A stretch of 49,339 nt of DNA from Clostridia bacterium (GCA_017501225.1 JAFVXH010000018.1:1-49339), one strand, 5' to 3'; shown: positions 31,601 through 40,572, counted from the stretch's first letter. The notes: a model not told the origin generated them from the sequence alone. Numbers and translations are program-made.

Positions 31601-31632
31601 GTGCGGTGGCGCCATGCGCCACCGCACTTTTT
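31601..31632 (+). terminator. Terminator after the small peptide gene
   Basis: A 12-bp stem (31601-31612 with 31616-31627), CAT loop, then TTTTT. It may also stop the convergent AbrB-like gene. Confidence 0.9.
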
Positions 31633-31701
31633 GATATCGGGACCTTTGCAAAATTTCCCCCGCTTTTGCTCATGTTGTCCCAAATTTGCACATACAATGA
31701 A

Positions 31702-31947
31702 TCAAAGCTCTCCCTGCAGCTTTTCAATGCAGGAACGGCAGACGCGCTGCTCCTTGAATACCACGATCTGCTTGGAGCTTTTGCAAAAGACGCAGGAGGG
31801 CTGGTGCTTTTGCAAAATGATGCGTCCGTTTTCCGTGAAGATCTCAAGAGAGCTCTTGACCTCAATGCCCATCTCCTGACGGAGCTCCGAGGGCAGAACA
31901 AATCTGCCAAGCTCATCCACTTTTCTGACAATTCCCGTTGATTTCAT
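31702..31947 (-). CDS. AbrB/SpoVT-type DNA-binding regulator with zinc-ribbon tail
   Basis: This 81-residue protein starts MKSTGIVRKVDELGRFVLPS, the swapped-hairpin AbrB DNA-binding motif (about 1-45) that binds DNA as a dimer or tetramer. Instead of the usual AbrB C-terminal multimerisation domain it has two Cys pairs (CVFCKSS about 52-55 and RVCRSCIEKL about 69-72), which look like a small zinc site. Relatives control the transition to stationary phase and sporulation. It lies next to spmAB, which it might regulate, but there is no direct evidence. Confidence 0.88.
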   Translation of the reverse strand: MKSTGIVRKVDELGRFVLPSELRQEMGIEVKSSLEIFTENGRIILQKHQPSCVFCKSSKQIVVFKEQRVCRSCIEKLQGEL

Positions 31948-32031
31948 GCCATAATTCCCTTTCCGTTTTCACTATATTTTGTGTTTTCGCGTCAAAAATT
32001 CGCATTTTCACACAACATCTTCCATGTCTCT

Positions 32032-32060
32032 ATTATAATCTGTTTTTTTATGGTTGTCAA
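32032..32060 (-). promoter_or_regulatory. Consensus sigma-70 promoter for the AbrB-like gene
   Basis: On the minus strand TTGACA (32055-32060), 17 bases, TATAAT (32032-32037). The leader is about 75 bases. Confidence 0.9.
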
Positions 32061-32138
32061 TAGGGAAAATTGGTAAAATTTGGATTTTTCGGAAAAACTT
32101 ATCGACAAAATTTTACACGAATGGGGGGCAAATTACCT

Positions 32139-32765
32139 ATGCTCGGCAAGGTTTTTGGCGTTCTTTGTCTGATCTCCCTGATCACCGCGATCCTGAGTGG
32201 AAACGTCGTATCTCTCGGGAGCGCCGTGCTGGACGGCGCGCGCAGTGCCTTGGACGTATCTCTTTCGCTTTGCGGCATGATGTGCCTGTGGTGCGGAATC
32301 CTTGAGGTTCTCCGCCGCGCGGGATGGATTGACAAGCTTTCACGCCTGCTCTCCCCGCTTTTGCGCCTGATCTTTCCGAATGCGTACCGAACGAAGCACG
32401 GCATCCGCGAGATCAGCGCCTGCATCAGCGCAAATCTGCTTGGCATCGGCAACGCGGCAACCCCCTTTGCACTTTCCGCCATGGAGGAGATGCAAAAGGA
32501 CAATCCCGACAAGGAGAAGGCCGGCGACGAGCAGATCACCTTTGCGGTGCTCAATACGGCAAGTCTGACGCTTCTGCCCGCCAACCTGCTGGCACTCCGC
32601 CGCGCGGCGGGGTCAGACCGTCCTTACGCCATCCTCATTCCCGTCTGGATCACCTCCCTTGCCTGCACCGCCGTCGCGCTTCTCCTGACCTCCCTGCCCC
32701 GACTTTTGCGGCTGCCGCTGTCGGGGAAAGGAGCTCGCACCGCCGCAAAAAGGAGGAGGCGTTGA
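32139..32765 (+). CDS. spmA: Spore maturation protein A
   Basis: SpmA is a membrane protein made in the mother cell and needed for proper dehydration of the spore core. The 208-residue protein starts MLGKVFGVLCLISLITAILS; ATG 32139 has a G-rich ribosome site (GGGGGG 10 bases before), while an ATG at 32121 has none. The nucleoside-recognition (gate) domain shows LCGMMCLWCGILEVLRRAGW, the basic stretch RTKHGIREISACISANLLGI and GNAATPFALSAMEEMQ. About five hydrophobic segments are visible. It is followed 3 bases later by spmB. No sigma-E-type promoter could be picked with confidence. Confidence 0.92.
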   Translation: MLGKVFGVLCLISLITAILSGNVVSLGSAVLDGARSALDVSLSLCGMMCLWCGILEVLRRAGWIDKLSRLLSPLLRLIFPNAYRTKHGIREISACISANLLGIGNAATPFALSAMEEMQKDNPDKEKAGDEQITFAVLNTASLTLLPANLLALRRAAGSDRPYAILIPVWITSLACTAVALLLTSLPRLLRLPLSGKGARTAAKRRRR

Positions 32766-32768
32766 GCG

Positions 32769-33293
32769 ATGGGAGAAACGATTGCCGCCCTCTCCGTGCC
32801 GTTGGTGGTCAGCCTTGCGGGACTTCTGATGCTCTTTGGCAAGCAGGACTATTTTTCCGCCTTTATCCAGGGGGCGACCGACGGTCTGAAAACGCTGGTC
32901 CGTCTTCTTCCCACGCTTTGCGCGCTTCTGGTTGCGGTTTCGATGCTCAGTGCCTCGGGGGCTGTGGAGCTGATCTCCCGCTTGCTCTCCCCCGTCGCTT
33001 CCCTGATCGGACTTCCAACCGAGCTTCTTCCCTTTTTGCTGACACGCGCCTTTTCGGGCAGTGCCTCGACCGCTGCCTTTACCGATCTGCTTTCCCACGT
33101 GGGCGCGGATAGTCTTGCAGGGCTTTGCGCATCGGTGATCTTCGGCAGCTCCGACACGCTGGTCTATATCCTCTCCGTGTATTTCTCCTCCGTCGGGATC
33201 CGTAAAACGCGCCACGCCTTTCCCTGCGCCCTGGCTACGATGCTGTTCTGCATCTTTTTTTCCTGCTTTTTGTGCCGCCTTTGGTTTTTTTAG
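32769..33293 (+). CDS. spmB: Spore maturation protein B
   Basis: SpmB partners SpmA in spore core dehydration. The 174-residue membrane protein starts MGETIAALSVPLVVSLAGLL with AGGAGG inside the end of spmA. It has about five hydrophobic segments, the second gate domain with FIQGATDGLKTLVRLLPTLC and LTRAFSGSASTAAFTDLL, and FGSSDTLVYILSVYFSSVGI near the end. The order spmA-spmB is conserved in spore formers. Confidence 0.93.
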   Translation: MGETIAALSVPLVVSLAGLLMLFGKQDYFSAFIQGATDGLKTLVRLLPTLCALLVAVSMLSASGAVELISRLLSPVASLIGLPTELLPFLLTRAFSGSASTAAFTDLLSHVGADSLAGLCASVIFGSSDTLVYILSVYFSSVGIRKTRHAFPCALATMLFCIFFSCFLCRLWFF

Positions 33294-33340
33294 GGAGCAA
33301 TTGGCAAATACTATTCCGAACAACACTTTCGGAGGCGGAT

Positions 33341-33601
33341 ATGATTAAAGGTTCTCAAAAGCAGATGATCGTCCTGCGCACTCAAAACAGCCCGTATTTT
33401 GACGAGGCGTACTTTGTCCTGCGGCGCGAGGTCAAGCCGCACAGCGGAGCACGGATGGATATGGTGTGTGAGGCAGAGCGGATCCTACGGGAAAACGCGA
33501 GCTTTCCCGTCCGCACGCGCAAGCGGCGCTCTCTTTGGATGTTTTTGCTCGGCATCCTGCTCGGCGCGCTTATCGCTGTCGGCATCTGTCTTTTGATCTG
33601 A
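33341..33601 (+). CDS. Small tail-anchored membrane protein, function unknown
   Basis: This 86-residue protein starts MIKGSQKQMIVLRTQNSPYF behind GGAGG. A soluble N-terminal part (about 1-58) contains VLRREVKPHSGARMDMVCEA; after a basic patch (RTRKRRS) a single hydrophobic segment (about 66-85) ends the protein, so it is probably tail-anchored. It follows spmB by 47 bases and may share its transcript. I do not recognise the family by name. Confidence 0.75.
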   Translation: MIKGSQKQMIVLRTQNSPYFDEAYFVLRREVKPHSGARMDMVCEAERILRENASFPVRTRKRRSLWMFLLGILLGALIAVGICLLI

Positions 33602-33906
33602 CCGTTGCGCGTCGCAGCCCCACCTCTACAGCCTCCCACACTTTTTTTGCTTTTCCTCTTGACTTATTCTATATAAGATGATATAATGGTAGGAGCTATG
33701 TGTGACCGTCAGACGCCGCAACGGAGCTTCCGTGCCGCGTTTTCGCAATCATCATCGGCAGATCCGTGCGGGAGCTGTGCGTGTGCTCCCGTCCGTACTG
33801 CCAGCTTGCCTGTTGATCCGCTTCCGTTTTGCGGATAAGCAGGTCTTCTTTCCGCGCGTTTTGCGCGGTACGATCATTTTACAAATCAATCAGAAAGGAT
33901 TTTACA
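33602..33906 (+). promoter_or_regulatory. Promoter region and long leader of rnj
   Basis: TTGACT (33659-33664), 17 bases, TATAAT (33682-33687) form a good promoter. Transcription from it gives a leader of about 210 bases with possible hairpins (CGGGAG ... CTCCCG near 33760-33790; CCGCGC/GCGCGG near 33855). An open frame of 46 codons (ATG at 33698, Cys-rich) starts only a few bases after the expected transcript start. Whether it is translated is unknown. Confidence 0.6.
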
Positions 33907-35598
33907 ATGCCAAGAAAACCGAAAAAGACAAAGCCCTCAGGCAAGATCCGGATCATTCCTCTGGGTGGGCTCGGCGAAATCGGCAAAAACATGACTGTGA
34001 TCGAGTATGAGGACGAGATGATCGCCATCGATTGCGGCTTGGGCTTTCCTGATGAGGATATGCCCGGCATCGATCTGGTCATCCCGGATTTTTCCTATCT
34101 CGAAGCGAACAAGCACCGTCTGAAGGGACTGTTTCTGACCCACGGACACGAGGATCACGTAGGCGCTGTCCCGTATCTTTTACAGACGGTCAATCCGCCC
34201 CTTTACGGAACGCCCCTGACCTTGGGTATCATCAAGAACAAGCTGTCGGAGCATTCCCTGCCGGAAAAGCCGAACCTCTGCACCGTAAACGCAGGAGACC
34301 GCGTCAAGGTCGGTGCCATTGAGGTGGAATTCATTCACGTCAATCACTCCATTGCCGATGCCTGCGCGCTCGCCATTCATACCCCCTTAGGAACCGTTGT
34401 CCACACGGGGGACTTCAAATTGGATACCACTCCGATCGACGGAGATATGATGGACATTGTGCGTCTGGGCGAGCTTGGACGCAAGGGAGTTCTGATGCTT
34501 CTGTGCGAATCCACCAACGCAGAGCGTCCCGGACACACCCCCTCGGAACGGAACGTGGGTGAATCGCTGGAGTATATCTTCACCACCCACAGAAAAAAAC
34601 GCATCATCATTGCCACCTTCTCCTCCAACGTGCATAGAGTACAGCAGATCATTGATACCAGCGCGCGTCACGGAAGAAAGGTCGCCATCACGGGACGCAG
34701 CATGCTCAACATTGTCAGCGCGGCAATCGAGCTTGGATATATGAAGGTCCCCGCCGGTGTTTTGATCGACCTCAACGAGATCAAGAGATTCAAGCCGGGA
34801 GAGCTGACCGTGGTTACCACGGGTAGTCAGGGAGAGCCGATGTCAGCGCTTTACCGCATGGCGTTCTCCGACCACGCGCAGGTGACTCTTGATCAGAACG
34901 ACCTCGTCGTGCTCTCGGCAAGCGCCATCCCCGGGAACGAAAAGACCGTCGGACGCGTCATCAACGAGCTCTCCAAAAAAGAGGTCGAGGTGCTTCACGA
35001 CGCGCTGGTCGAGGTCCACGTTTCGGGACATGCCTGCCAGGAGGAGCTCAAGCTCGTCCACGCCCTGACAAAGCCGAAATATTTTATGCCCATTCACGGA
35101 GAGAGCAGACACCTCACCGCCGCGCGCGATCTTGCGCAGCATATGGGAATTGCACACAAGGATATCTTTCTTTCCGAAATCGGCAAGGTGCTTGAGATCG
35201 ACGCATCGGGCGCGCGCTTTGCGGGCGAGGTTCCCGCGGGCAAGATCCTTGTCGACGGCTACGGCATCGGAAACGTCGGCAACATCGTGCTGCGTGACAG
35301 AAGACACCTGGCGCAGGACGGTATGCTCGTGGTGGTCGCCACGGTGGATCCGGAAGGAAAATTCCTTCTGTCCGGTCCCGATATCGTATCCCGCGGCTTC
35401 GTCTACGTGCGGGAGGCGGAGGACCTGATGGACGAGGCAAGACGGGTCGCCGCGGACGCATTGCAGGTCGCGCTGAACCGTCGCGGCAGCATCGACCGCA
35501 TGCTACTCAAGAAGAGCGTCAAGGACGATCTGACCAAATTCCTCTACGCCAAAACCAAGAGAAAGCCGATGATCCTGCCCGTGATCATGGACGTTTGA
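33907..35598 (+). CDS. rnj: Ribonuclease J
   Basis: RNase J is a 5'-3' exonuclease and endonuclease for mRNA decay and rRNA maturation in Firmicutes. The 563-residue protein starts MPRKPKKTKPSGKIRIIPLG with AAAGGA 10 bases before; longer frames run into the leader. The metallo-beta-lactamase motif LTHGHEDHVGAVPYLL (about 76-91) and VHTGDFKLD, the beta-CASP domain (IATFSSNVHRVQQI, TGSQGEPMSAL) and MPIHGESRHLTAARDLAQHM are all present, as is the C-terminal domain. Residues of the dinuclear zinc site are intact. Confidence 0.96.
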   Translation: MPRKPKKTKPSGKIRIIPLGGLGEIGKNMTVIEYEDEMIAIDCGLGFPDEDMPGIDLVIPDFSYLEANKHRLKGLFLTHGHEDHVGAVPYLLQTVNPPLYGTPLTLGIIKNKLSEHSLPEKPNLCTVNAGDRVKVGAIEVEFIHVNHSIADACALAIHTPLGTVVHTGDFKLDTTPIDGDMMDIVRLGELGRKGVLMLLCESTNAERPGHTPSERNVGESLEYIFTTHRKKRIIIATFSSNVHRVQQIIDTSARHGRKVAITGRSMLNIVSAAIELGYMKVPAGVLIDLNEIKRFKPGELTVVTTGSQGEPMSALYRMAFSDHAQVTLDQNDLVVLSASAIPGNEKTVGRVINELSKKEVEVLHDALVEVHVSGHACQEELKLVHALTKPKYFMPIHGESRHLTAARDLAQHMGIAHKDIFLSEIGKVLEIDASGARFAGEVPAGKILVDGYGIGNVGNIVLRDRRHLAQDGMLVVVATVDPEGKFLLSGPDIVSRGFVYVREAEDLMDEARRVAADALQVALNRRGSIDRMLLKKSVKDDLTKFLYAKTKRKPMILPVIMDV

Positions 35599-35755
35599 TA
35601 CGGCGGTCGGCTCTTGCAAAAAATTTTGTATTTCTTCATGTGTGTGACACATGGCATTCACACGTATCGGCTATACTGTTACGGTTGACATCTCGCAAGG
35701 CATCCCCTTGCATCCGTTGATCCAGTTTTAAGTTTAAGAAAGGAAGTCCTATCTC
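35599..35755. other. Intergenic region before the SurA-like gene
   Basis: Contains a small hairpin (CATGTGTGTGACACATG, 35638-35654), a TATACT element near 35672 without a clear -35 partner, and an AAAGGAAG ribosome site before the next gene. No strong rnj terminator was found. Confidence 0.4.
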
Positions 35756-38296
35756 ATGGGAAAAGGAAACAGAAACAGAAACGCGAACGTGACGCAGAGA
35801 ACGCACGTTCAACAAAAGAAGAAGGCACCCACCTGGCTGATGCCCGTCATCACCATCGCTTTGGTTGTCGTCATTATCGGATTTGCCATCGTGGATAGCA
35901 TCCTCGGCAGCGGTATCGTAGAAAGAAACCGCGTGATCGTGGAAAGCAACAGCGGAAAATTCGACATCACGCAGCAAATGGCAACCTATCTTGCATGGCA
36001 GGATCTTTACACCACCTATTACTATAGCTACGATTACTACAAGGAATCCCTTGGTAACAGCTATGCAAACGCAACCGAGTTCGCGCTCTCGATGTCTGCC
36101 AGCACCATCAAGACCAACCTGCGCGACTGCATTGAGGACGTCAAGGAGGACCTTGTCGACTACGTTGCCGTTTGTGATGCAGCACGTCAGAACAACATCT
36201 CTTTGACCGAAGCAAACAAGAAGTCCATCGACGACGTCATCGACTCTCTTAAGAGCTCGCAGACCTCCTTCGGATATCCCACCTTCTCCTCCTTCCTCAA
36301 CTACTTCATCGGTAACGGAATCAAGGAAAAGGACGTTCGTAAGGCACTTGAGATCATCACGCTTCACAACGAGTACTGCACCATGAAGAAGATCGATTTT
36401 GAGAAGGTCATTACCCTCGCGGACCTGGATACACAGCGTCTGGAGTTCCCCGAGAAGTACTACTTCTTCGATCACCTCAACTTCACCACCGAGAACAAGG
36501 AGCTCGCAGAAAAGCTCGCAGCATGTAAGACCGCTGAGGAATTCAGAAACGTAATCCTTCAGAACCACTTCGACACCGAGTACGAGGAGATCTTTACCAC
36601 GCTTGTCGCAAGCAAGGATTACCTCACCGTCGAGGGCAAGGTTGACAGCGAGAGCGGTAAGGCATTGACCGAGGCTCTGGATGCGCTCGGCTTTGAGGCG
36701 GAAAAGGGCTATTCCAAGAAGGATATGACCTCCGAGCAGAAGAAGCTCTCCGATTGGCTCTTTAACACCAACCGCAAGCAGTATCAGACTGCTATCATCG
36801 CAGGCGAGAACGCACATTACATCGTCGCGTTCATGTCCCCCAACGCAAGCACCGAGCACGTCTTTGCGCGCGTCAAGGAGTACAAGTATGAGGGCGCAGG
36901 CGTAAGCTACGGCGAGGACGAAACCTTTATGAACGATCTGTTCGAGACCTTCGCCGCAAAGCAGAAGGCAGACCTGATCTACGCTGAGATGAACAAGAGC
37001 GAGGCGGATATTCCCGCGCTTCTGGAAAAGTATCACTTTACCGAGAAGCTCGGCGTTACCGAGAGCTCCGAGGACGTACCGAAGGCAGTCATCCACCAGG
37101 CTCTGAAAATGTTTGAAAAGACCGGCGCGCTCCTGACCGCAAACGAAAAGGGCGTTCAGTACGTGATCTATCTGGACAAGGTAGAAAATAACACCGCGGA
37201 TATCCACTATCTCGCAATCGGTAAGGAGGTATCCAAGTACAGCTCCGCATCCGAGCAGAGCGACGCTTTGGTTGATGCCCTCAGCCAGACGGGTGCCAAT
37301 ATGAAGCAGATCATGACCGATCGCGGAGCACTCACCCGTGAAAACGTCACCTCCTCCACCGCCGCATCCGTCGTTCCCGCCGCTGTCATCAAGGAGGTCT
37401 TCAAGACCGGTGTTGCGGCAGGTAATATCTACACCGCAAACGCAAACGGAAGCTACTATGTCATTTACGTGGATTCGCAGTCCGAGGACAAGAAGACCGC
37501 TACCATCTCCTACGTCACCCTCGAGGGAGATCTGTACTACCAGATCTACACCGCGCTCAATGCAAGCTACGGTGAGGACGGCGCAGCCGCTACGGAAAAG
37601 ACCGATGCCTACACGCCCGATGCCGAGAAAGACAGCTATCTTGCATGGCTCTCCGAGGTCAAGGAGGGAACGCTTGAATCCGTACGCAAGGAATTCGATA
37701 CCAAGATGATCGAGAAGACCGAAACGGATTCCAAGACCAATCAGACCGTCACCAAGTACACCGTTTATATGCTCATCAATACGCCCATGTATCTGGAGAT
37801 GCACACCGTTGTCAACGGCGGTTACGTGCTGATCAGTGATGCGGGACACGCAGAGACTGCCGCTCAGATCGTAGCACAGCTGCAGGGCAAGACCGGTGTT
37901 GAGCTGGAAAGAGCACTTTCCGCCGCAAAATCCACCGCTACCATCTCCACCTTCTCCGAGGGCTCCGTCATTGACGACAACCTCAAGGCATGGCTCTTCA
38001 GCACCGACCGCAAGGACGACGAGGCTGCTGCCATCACCAACAAGAACGGAAACGGCACCTACGTTGCCATTTACCTGGAAAGACTTCTCTCCTGGCAGGC
38101 GGCCGCAAAGGACGATCTGGTCGATAAGAAGGTTGAGGACTGGGTTGCGGATCTGGTAAAGACGGGCGGATATGCCGCAAACGAAAAGGCACTGGATAAG
38201 ATCGGAGAAACCTCCACCACTGCCACCACCGCGGCTACGACCGTAGCAACGACCGCGGAGGCGGCCGCGGACACCAAGGCAAGCTCCGTTGCCTGA
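35756..38296 (+). CDS. Membrane-anchored SurA/PrsA-like foldase with repeated PPIase-like modules
   Basis: This 846-residue protein starts MGKGNRNRNANVTQRTHVQQ. A basic cytoplasmic tail is followed by one membrane helix (about 27-50), so nearly all of it is outside the membrane. A helical SurA-N-like domain (about 60-240) precedes at least four similar modules at about 325-375, 444-490, 543-590 and 735-785; each has a motif like WLFxTxRK or AVIxxxFKxG followed by GxYYVIYxD. They resemble degenerate parvulin-type PPIase domains. The tail (about 817-846) is Thr/Ala-rich and disordered. A role as an extracytoplasmic folding factor is inferred from this layout. Confidence 0.75.
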   Translation: MGKGNRNRNANVTQRTHVQQKKKAPTWLMPVITIALVVVIIGFAIVDSILGSGIVERNRVIVESNSGKFDITQQMATYLAWQDLYTTYYYSYDYYKESLGNSYANATEFALSMSASTIKTNLRDCIEDVKEDLVDYVAVCDAARQNNISLTEANKKSIDDVIDSLKSSQTSFGYPTFSSFLNYFIGNGIKEKDVRKALEIITLHNEYCTMKKIDFEKVITLADLDTQRLEFPEKYYFFDHLNFTTENKELAEKLAACKTAEEFRNVILQNHFDTEYEEIFTTLVASKDYLTVEGKVDSESGKALTEALDALGFEAEKGYSKKDMTSEQKKLSDWLFNTNRKQYQTAIIAGENAHYIVAFMSPNASTEHVFARVKEYKYEGAGVSYGEDETFMNDLFETFAAKQKADLIYAEMNKSEADIPALLEKYHFTEKLGVTESSEDVPKAVIHQALKMFEKTGALLTANEKGVQYVIYLDKVENNTADIHYLAIGKEVSKYSSASEQSDALVDALSQTGANMKQIMTDRGALTRENVTSSTAASVVPAAVIKEVFKTGVAAGNIYTANANGSYYVIYVDSQSEDKKTATISYVTLEGDLYYQIYTALNASYGEDGAAATEKTDAYTPDAEKDSYLAWLSEVKEGTLESVRKEFDTKMIEKTETDSKTNQTVTKYTVYMLINTPMYLEMHTVVNGGYVLISDAGHAETAAQIVAQLQGKTGVELERALSAAKSTATISTFSEGSVIDDNLKAWLFSTDRKDDEAAAITNKNGNGTYVAIYLERLLSWQAAAKDDLVDKKVEDWVADLVKTGGYAANEKALDKIGETSTTATTAATTVATTAEAAADTKASSVA

Positions 38297-38309
38297 TCCC
38301 GACGCAAGA

Positions 38310-38340
38310 AAAATGGCACGGTGTATTCCGTGCCATTTTG
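38310..38340 (+). terminator. Intrinsic terminator after the SurA-like gene
   Basis: Stem AAAATGGCACGG (38310-38321) with 38328-38339, TGTATT loop, ending in TTTTG. Confidence 0.85.
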
Positions 38341-38412
38341 CTCCCATCGGAATATATTGTTAAAAGAGCGCAGCTACCGACGCCGCGCAATACGAGAAAA
38401 GGACTTACAATC

Positions 38413-39057
38413 ATGGTACTGAACACAAAGCAAACCACCGTCGCCTACCGTTGCCCCCATTGCGGCGCGGGCATCATGAGCGCAGTGGGACTGTTTGCGC
38501 TTTCCGCAGACATGGTAAAGCTCAAATGCACCTGCCAAAAAAGCGAAATGAGCATCGTCTATTCCAAGGACGGCAAGGTCCGTCTGAGCGTTCCGTGTAT
38601 GTTTTGTCCCAAGCCCCATACCTTCACGGTCAATTCCTCGCTCTTTTTCGAAAAAGAGCTTTTCTCCCTCCCCTGCCCCTATTCGGATTTTAATATCGCG
38701 CATTTCGGAGAGATCAATCAGGTCAAAAACGAGCTGGCGCGCGGGGAGCTTGCACTCATGGACTGGATGGAGAAAAACGGGCTGGAAACCAGCGATCTGC
38801 TCGGGGAGCAGAAGGAGGACCTGACCGATCCGCAGATCCGCGATATCGTGATGTTCGTCATCAACGATCTGGACGCCGAGGGCAAGATCTTTTGCAAGTG
38901 CTCGGTGACCGACAACGAGCGGGCATATGACGCCGAAATCGAAGAGGACGGCATTCGCGTCAGCTGCCGCAAGTGCGCAGCCTCCACCCTCATTCCCACC
39001 GATTCGCGTCTTGGCGCCCATGCCTTTCTCAATTCGGACGCCCTGTATCTGGAATAA
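38413..39057 (+). CDS. Multi-zinc-ribbon protein, function unknown
   Basis: This 214-residue protein starts MVLNTKQTTVAYRCPHCGAG (AAAGGA 11 bases before the ATG). Five short Cys motifs are seen: CPHCG (about 14-17), CTC (about 42-44), CMFC (about 62-65), CKC (near 165) and CRKC (about 188-191). They suggest two or three metal ribbons separated by a helical middle (VKNELARGELALMDWMEKNG). There are no membrane segments. I do not know the family. It stands alone between terminators. Confidence 0.75.
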   Translation: MVLNTKQTTVAYRCPHCGAGIMSAVGLFALSADMVKLKCTCQKSEMSIVYSKDGKVRLSVPCMFCPKPHTFTVNSSLFFEKELFSLPCPYSDFNIAHFGEINQVKNELARGELALMDWMEKNGLETSDLLGEQKEDLTDPQIRDIVMFVINDLDAEGKIFCKCSVTDNERAYDAEIEEDGIRVSCRKCAASTLIPTDSRLGAHAFLNSDALYLE

Positions 39058-39073
39058 TCGAAATACAGACCGA

Positions 39074-39112
39074 AAAAGCACCGCACCTGTTCCAAGGCTC
39101 GGTGCTTTTCCT
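39074..39112 (+). terminator. Probable terminator after the zinc-ribbon gene
   Basis: Stem AAAAGCACCG (39074-39083) with 39100-39109, 16-base loop, then TTTTCCTCTTTTC. Confidence 0.65.
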
Positions 39113-39141
39113 CTTTTCTTTCGAAAATCTTGTAAAATGCA

Positions 39142-39170
39142 TTGATTTGAAGGAAAAGCTATGGTATAAT
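39142..39170 (+). promoter_or_regulatory. Sigma-70 promoter for the galactokinase-family gene
   Basis: TTGATT (39142-39147), 17 bases, TATAAT (39165-39170). Confidence 0.85.
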
Positions 39171-39210
39171 GAAGTGATGATAAAAACATATCCTACGGAG
39201 GATTTTTCCA

Positions 39211-40491
39211 ATGACCGCAATCGCTTTGAAGCAATCGATCCTGGCAGGTGAGCTGGATGCCCGCCTGGCTGCTGTTTACGGAGAAGACGCCCTTCCCTAT
39301 CAGCGCGCCAGATACGCAGACGCCGTCGGGCAATTCGCTACCGTTTACGGAAAAGACCGCGACGCCTTCCTGTTCTCGGTTGCAGGGAGAAGCGAGCTTT
39401 CGGGAAATCATACCGACCACAATCACGGCTGCGTCATTGCCGCCTCCATTGATCTCGATATCATCGCGGTCGCGTCACCCACGGACACCCACGTCATCCG
39501 ACTTTTGAGCGAGGGCTTTGAGGAGGACGTCGTGGATTTTGACGCCTTCTGCAAGCCGCGCGAGCAGATTCTCGGTCACTCGGACGAGCTGATCGCGGGT
39601 ATGGTAGCAGGCTTTATCAAGGAGGGCTATTCCGTCGGTGGCTTTGACGCCTACACGACGTCCAACGTCCTCAAGGGCTCGGGGCTTTCCTCCTCCGCCG
39701 CATTCGAGGATATGATCGGAACCATCTTAAGCCATCTCTATAACGAGGGACGCGTCGACAACGTCACCGTCGCAAAGCTTGCGCAGTACGCCGAGAATAC
39801 CTTCTTCGGCAAGCCCTGCGGTCTGATGGATCAGCTCGCTTGTGCCGTCGGCGGTGTGGTCGCCATTGATTTTGCCGATCCCGCAAACCCCGTGATCGAT
39901 CAGATCGACTTTGATTTTACCAAGGCGGGCTACCGTCTTTGCATCGTCAACACCGGAGGAAATCATGCGGATCTGACCGACGATTACGCATCGGTCCCCA
40001 AGGAAATGAAGGCAGTTGCCGCCTATTTCGGCAAATCCTGCCTGCGCGAGGTGAATGAGGACGAGCTGATCGCAAGCATCCCCTCGCTCCGTGACGCCGT
40101 CGGCGACCGAGCCATTCTGCGCGCGCTCCACTTTATGGAGGAAAACCGACGCGTTTCCCTTCAGAAAAAAGCCCTGAGCGATGGAGATCTGGATGCGTTC
40201 TTTGCCCGTGTTCTGGAATCGGGACGCTCCTCCTTCTGCTATCTGCAAAACGTCTATACGAATAAAAACGTCAGCGAGCAAGGGCTTTCTTTGGCACTGT
40301 GCCTTGCTGAAAACGTGCTCCGTGGCACCAAGAGCGCATACCGCGTGCACGGCGGTGGCTTTGCGGGCACCATTCAGGCGTTCGTACCCGAGGAGCAGGT
40401 CGAAGGCTTCCGTGCCGCAATGGACGGCGCGTTCGGCGCGGGACGCTGCATGGTTTTGCGCATCCGTCCCATTGGTGCTGCTAAAATCTGA
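39211..40491 (+). CDS. galK: Galactokinase-family sugar kinase (GHMP)
   Basis: Galactokinase phosphorylates galactose at C1 in the Leloir pathway. The 426-residue protein starts MTAIALKQSILAGELDARLA behind a GGAGG site. Signature 1 reads GRSELSGNHTDHNHG (usual form GRVNLIGEHTDYNDG), with the catalytic-region Glu replaced by Asn; the GHMP ATP motif LKGSGLSSSAAFED is intact, and GLMDQLACAVGG and HGGGFAGTIQAFVP follow. No other Leloir genes are adjacent. The altered first motif leaves open whether galactose is the substrate. Confidence 0.82.
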   Translation: MTAIALKQSILAGELDARLAAVYGEDALPYQRARYADAVGQFATVYGKDRDAFLFSVAGRSELSGNHTDHNHGCVIAASIDLDIIAVASPTDTHVIRLLSEGFEEDVVDFDAFCKPREQILGHSDELIAGMVAGFIKEGYSVGGFDAYTTSNVLKGSGLSSSAAFEDMIGTILSHLYNEGRVDNVTVAKLAQYAENTFFGKPCGLMDQLACAVGGVVAIDFADPANPVIDQIDFDFTKAGYRLCIVNTGGNHADLTDDYASVPKEMKAVAAYFGKSCLREVNEDELIASIPSLRDAVGDRAILRALHFMEENRRVSLQKKALSDGDLDAFFARVLESGRSSFCYLQNVYTNKNVSEQGLSLALCLAENVLRGTKSAYRVHGGGFAGTIQAFVPEEQVEGFRAAMDGAFGAGRCMVLRIRPIGAAKI

Positions 40492-40505
40492 TCGCAAGCT
40501 GCGCG

Positions 40506-40535
40506 GAAAAGCAGGGGAAGCTCCCTGCTTTTCTG
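40506..40535 (+). terminator. Weak hairpin after the galactokinase-family gene
   Basis: Stem GAAAAGCAGGG (40506-40516) with 40523-40533; no T-run follows the stem, so termination is doubtful. Confidence 0.4.
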
Positions 40536-40572
40536 CGTTCCGATACCACATTTTACTTTCGAGGAGGTTCCC

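Noticed and set aside
35636..38347. 903-codon minus-strand frame opposite the SurA-like gene
   Set aside because: The plus-strand protein has a ribosome site, membrane anchor and repeated modules; the antisense frame has none of these.
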